Origin: Sulfurimonas sp.
GTDB lineage: Bacteria; Campylobacterota; Campylobacteria; Campylobacterales; Sulfurimonadaceae
DNA length: 6,898 bases
Reading direction: 5' to 3'
Assembly: GCA_027858865.1 (NCBI GenBank)
Contig: JAQIBW010000051.1
Coordinates: 1 to 6,898, forward strand
Shown: positions 6,124 to 6,898 of the stretch, piece after piece
Numbering within the stretch: position 1 is the first letter of the stretch
Layout: each line of letters starts with the position of its first letter
The notes under the pieces: generated by a model
Seen by the model: only the letters and a program-made list of their open reading frames with translations
Told to the model about the DNA's origin: nothing
Database searches by the model: none
Position numbers and translations under genes: made by a program

Positions 6124-6609
6124 TTACTTAGCTGCTGGCTCTTGTTGTTGCTTTTGCATCTCTTTAGCTGCTTGCATTTCACTCATAATCTGTAACATAC
6201 CAACCATTGCTAAGTGGTAACCAAAAGGACCAAAACCAACAACAGATGATGTACAAACAGGTGCAATCATATTTTCTTTTCTAAATTCTTCGCGACGGTG
6301 AATATTACTAATATGAACTTCTATCGCAGGAAGACTAACTGCTGAGATAGCATCTCTTATAGCTATCGAAGTATGAGTATATGCGGCAGCATTAATAATA
6401 ATACCATCAGCATCTCCATAACACTCTTGAACTTTATCTACAATCTCACCCTCTAGATTACTTTGAAAAAATTCAATCTCTATGTTGTTTTGAGTTGCAA
6501 ATTCTTTCATTTGAGCGTGAATCTGCTCCAATTTCATTGGACCATATATATTTTGTTCACGAACACCAAGCATATTTAAGTTTGGACCCTGGATAACTAC
6601 TACTTTCAT
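6124..6609 (-). CDS. aroQ: Type II 3-dehydroquinate dehydratase
   Basis: Dehydrates 3-dehydroquinate to 3-dehydroshikimate, the third step of chorismate synthesis; type II enzymes form cytoplasmic dodecamers. The family core is complete. QGPNLNMLG (7-15) opens the fold, Arg17 and catalytic Tyr22 sit in the flexible lid (REQNIYG), and Asn73, Tyr77 and His79 lie in INAAAYTHTS. The proton-donor His99 is in EVHISNIHRREEFR (97-110). Arg110 and the CTSSVVGFGPFGY stretch (119-131) finish the active site region. Residues after about 145 form a Gln/Ala/Lys-rich tail (AAKEMQKQQQEPAAK) beyond the catalytic fold, probably disordered. The start at 6609 is supported by AAGG at 6616-6619, 6 bases away. It is the first complete gene of the apparent operon and the only one with space upstream for a promoter. 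Confidence 0.97.
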   Translation of the reverse strand: MKVVVIQGPNLNMLGVREQNIYGPMKLEQIHAQMKEFATQNNIEIEFFQSNLEGEIVDKVQECYGDADGIIINAAAYTHTSIAIRDAISAVSLPAIEVHISNIHRREEFRKENMIAPVCTSSVVGFGPFGYHLAMVGMLQIMSEMQAAKEMQKQQQEPAAK

Positions 6610-6645
6610 TTCTTACCTTTTTTGTAAATATTAAAACTTTTAAGG

Positions 6646-6658
6646 AGATATTTTATCT
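6646..6658 (-). promoter_or_regulatory. Weak candidate promoter/operator upstream of aroQ
   Basis: The 78-bp gap 6610-6687 is the only space in the window where the operon could have its own promoter. On the minus strand it is very AT-rich and contains TAAAAT (6655-6650), a possible -10 element about 40 bp before the aroQ start. I see no convincing -35 element; many Campylobacterota sigma-70 promoters lack one and rely on AT-rich periodicity. The same place holds a perfect 5-bp inverted repeat with a 3-base centre (AGATATTTTATCT). Both signals could occur by chance in sequence of this composition. No GG-N10-GC sigma-54 element is seen. Confidence 0.2.
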
Positions 6659-6687
6659 AAAGTAATATTAAAAAGAGTTACACAAAA

Positions 6688-6898
6688 TCAATACTCATCT
6701 TTTTTCTCTACTAAGTTTTCACAATCCATAATCATGTCATAAAGATCAATATCTCTGCCAGAAAGAGTGCTTACAATTTTTCCAGTAGCGTCTACAAATA
6801 TAAAAGCTTCTGATTCATGAAATTTCTTGCTCATATATTTTGAAAAAATAACATATTCAGCACTCTCTAAATCAGACACAGCTTTTGCTATATGTTTA
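6688..6898 (-). CDS. C-terminal end of an unrecognised protein, 5' end beyond the window
   Basis: An open frame of 70 codons ends in TGA at 6690-6688 and stays open to the right edge. A GTG at 6879 could start a 63-residue protein, but the six codons before it are also open (KHIAKA) and no ribosome binding site is visible. A truncated longer gene is therefore the better reading. The visible part reads as a compact alpha/beta end: AEYVIFSKYMSKKFHES, then a strand FIFVDATGKIVSTLSG, then an acidic helical tail ending EKKDEY. I do not recognise the family and assign no function. It has the same orientation as aroQ, with 78 bp between them. In C. jejuni I recall a peptidase-like gene next to aroQ, but nothing visible here supports that identity. 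Confidence 0.6.
   Translation of the reverse strand, partial: KHIAKAVSDLESAEYVIFSKYMSKKFHESEAFIFVDATGKIVSTLSGRDIDLYDMIMDCENLVEKKDEY

Noticed and set aside
6610..6687. Rho-independent terminator or sigma-54 promoter in the aroQ upstream gap
   Set aside because: No GC-containing stem followed by a T run, and no GG-N10-GC pair, is present; only AT-rich sequence and a 5-bp dyad.
6688..6879. A complete 63-aa gene starting at GTG 6879
   Set aside because: The frame is open upstream of the GTG to the window edge and no Shine-Dalgarno is visible, so a truncated longer gene is more likely.
1..6898. CRISPR array, tRNA/rRNA, insertion sequence, attachment site or other mobile element
   Set aside because: I see no spaced direct repeats, no RNA gene signature, no transposase and no terminal inverted repeats; gene order is that of a conserved core flagellar locus.

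Overview
The window is an AT-rich stretch of chromosome from a Campylobacterota (epsilonproteobacterial) bacterium, most likely a free-living Sulfurimonas-like relative. The main evidence is gene order. Read on the minus strand it runs aroQ, folK, flhF, flhG, a small two-helix membrane protein, fliA, fliM, fliY. This is the order I recall from Campylobacter jejuni, and most of it is also found in Helicobacter pylori. The genus is a guess; the phylum is much safer.

Every supported gene lies on the minus strand, so transcription runs from high to low coordinates. First comes the C-terminal end of an unrecognised protein, cut by the right edge (6688-6898). A 78-bp AT-rich gap follows; it is the only gap long enough for a promoter. 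Then come aroQ (3-dehydroquinase, shikimate pathway) and folK (HPPK, folate pathway). Next is the flagellar block: flhF and flhG (number and position of polar flagella), an uncharacterised 111-aa membrane protein, fliA (sigma-28), and fliM and fliY (switch complex, C-ring). The left edge cuts a LOG-family nucleotide-processing gene (1-500).

From aroQ to the LOG gene the genes are almost fused. Three junctions share a 4-bp ATGA overlap (folK/flhF, flhF/flhG, membrane protein/fliA). The others are separated by only 1 to 22 bp. I see no terminator hairpin between them. This indicates one translationally coupled operon joining two housekeeping enzymes to the proteins that decide where a flagellum is built, make its C-ring and switch on late flagellar genes.

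The window is mostly a conserved locus rather than an accessory island, and I do not see a wholly new system. The points most worth a second look are the unnamed membrane protein coupled to fliA, two A9 tracts in the LOG gene (plus an A8 tract in flhG), the apparent loss of a catalytic Asn in the CheC-like part of FliY, and the non-canonical G3 motif of FlhF.
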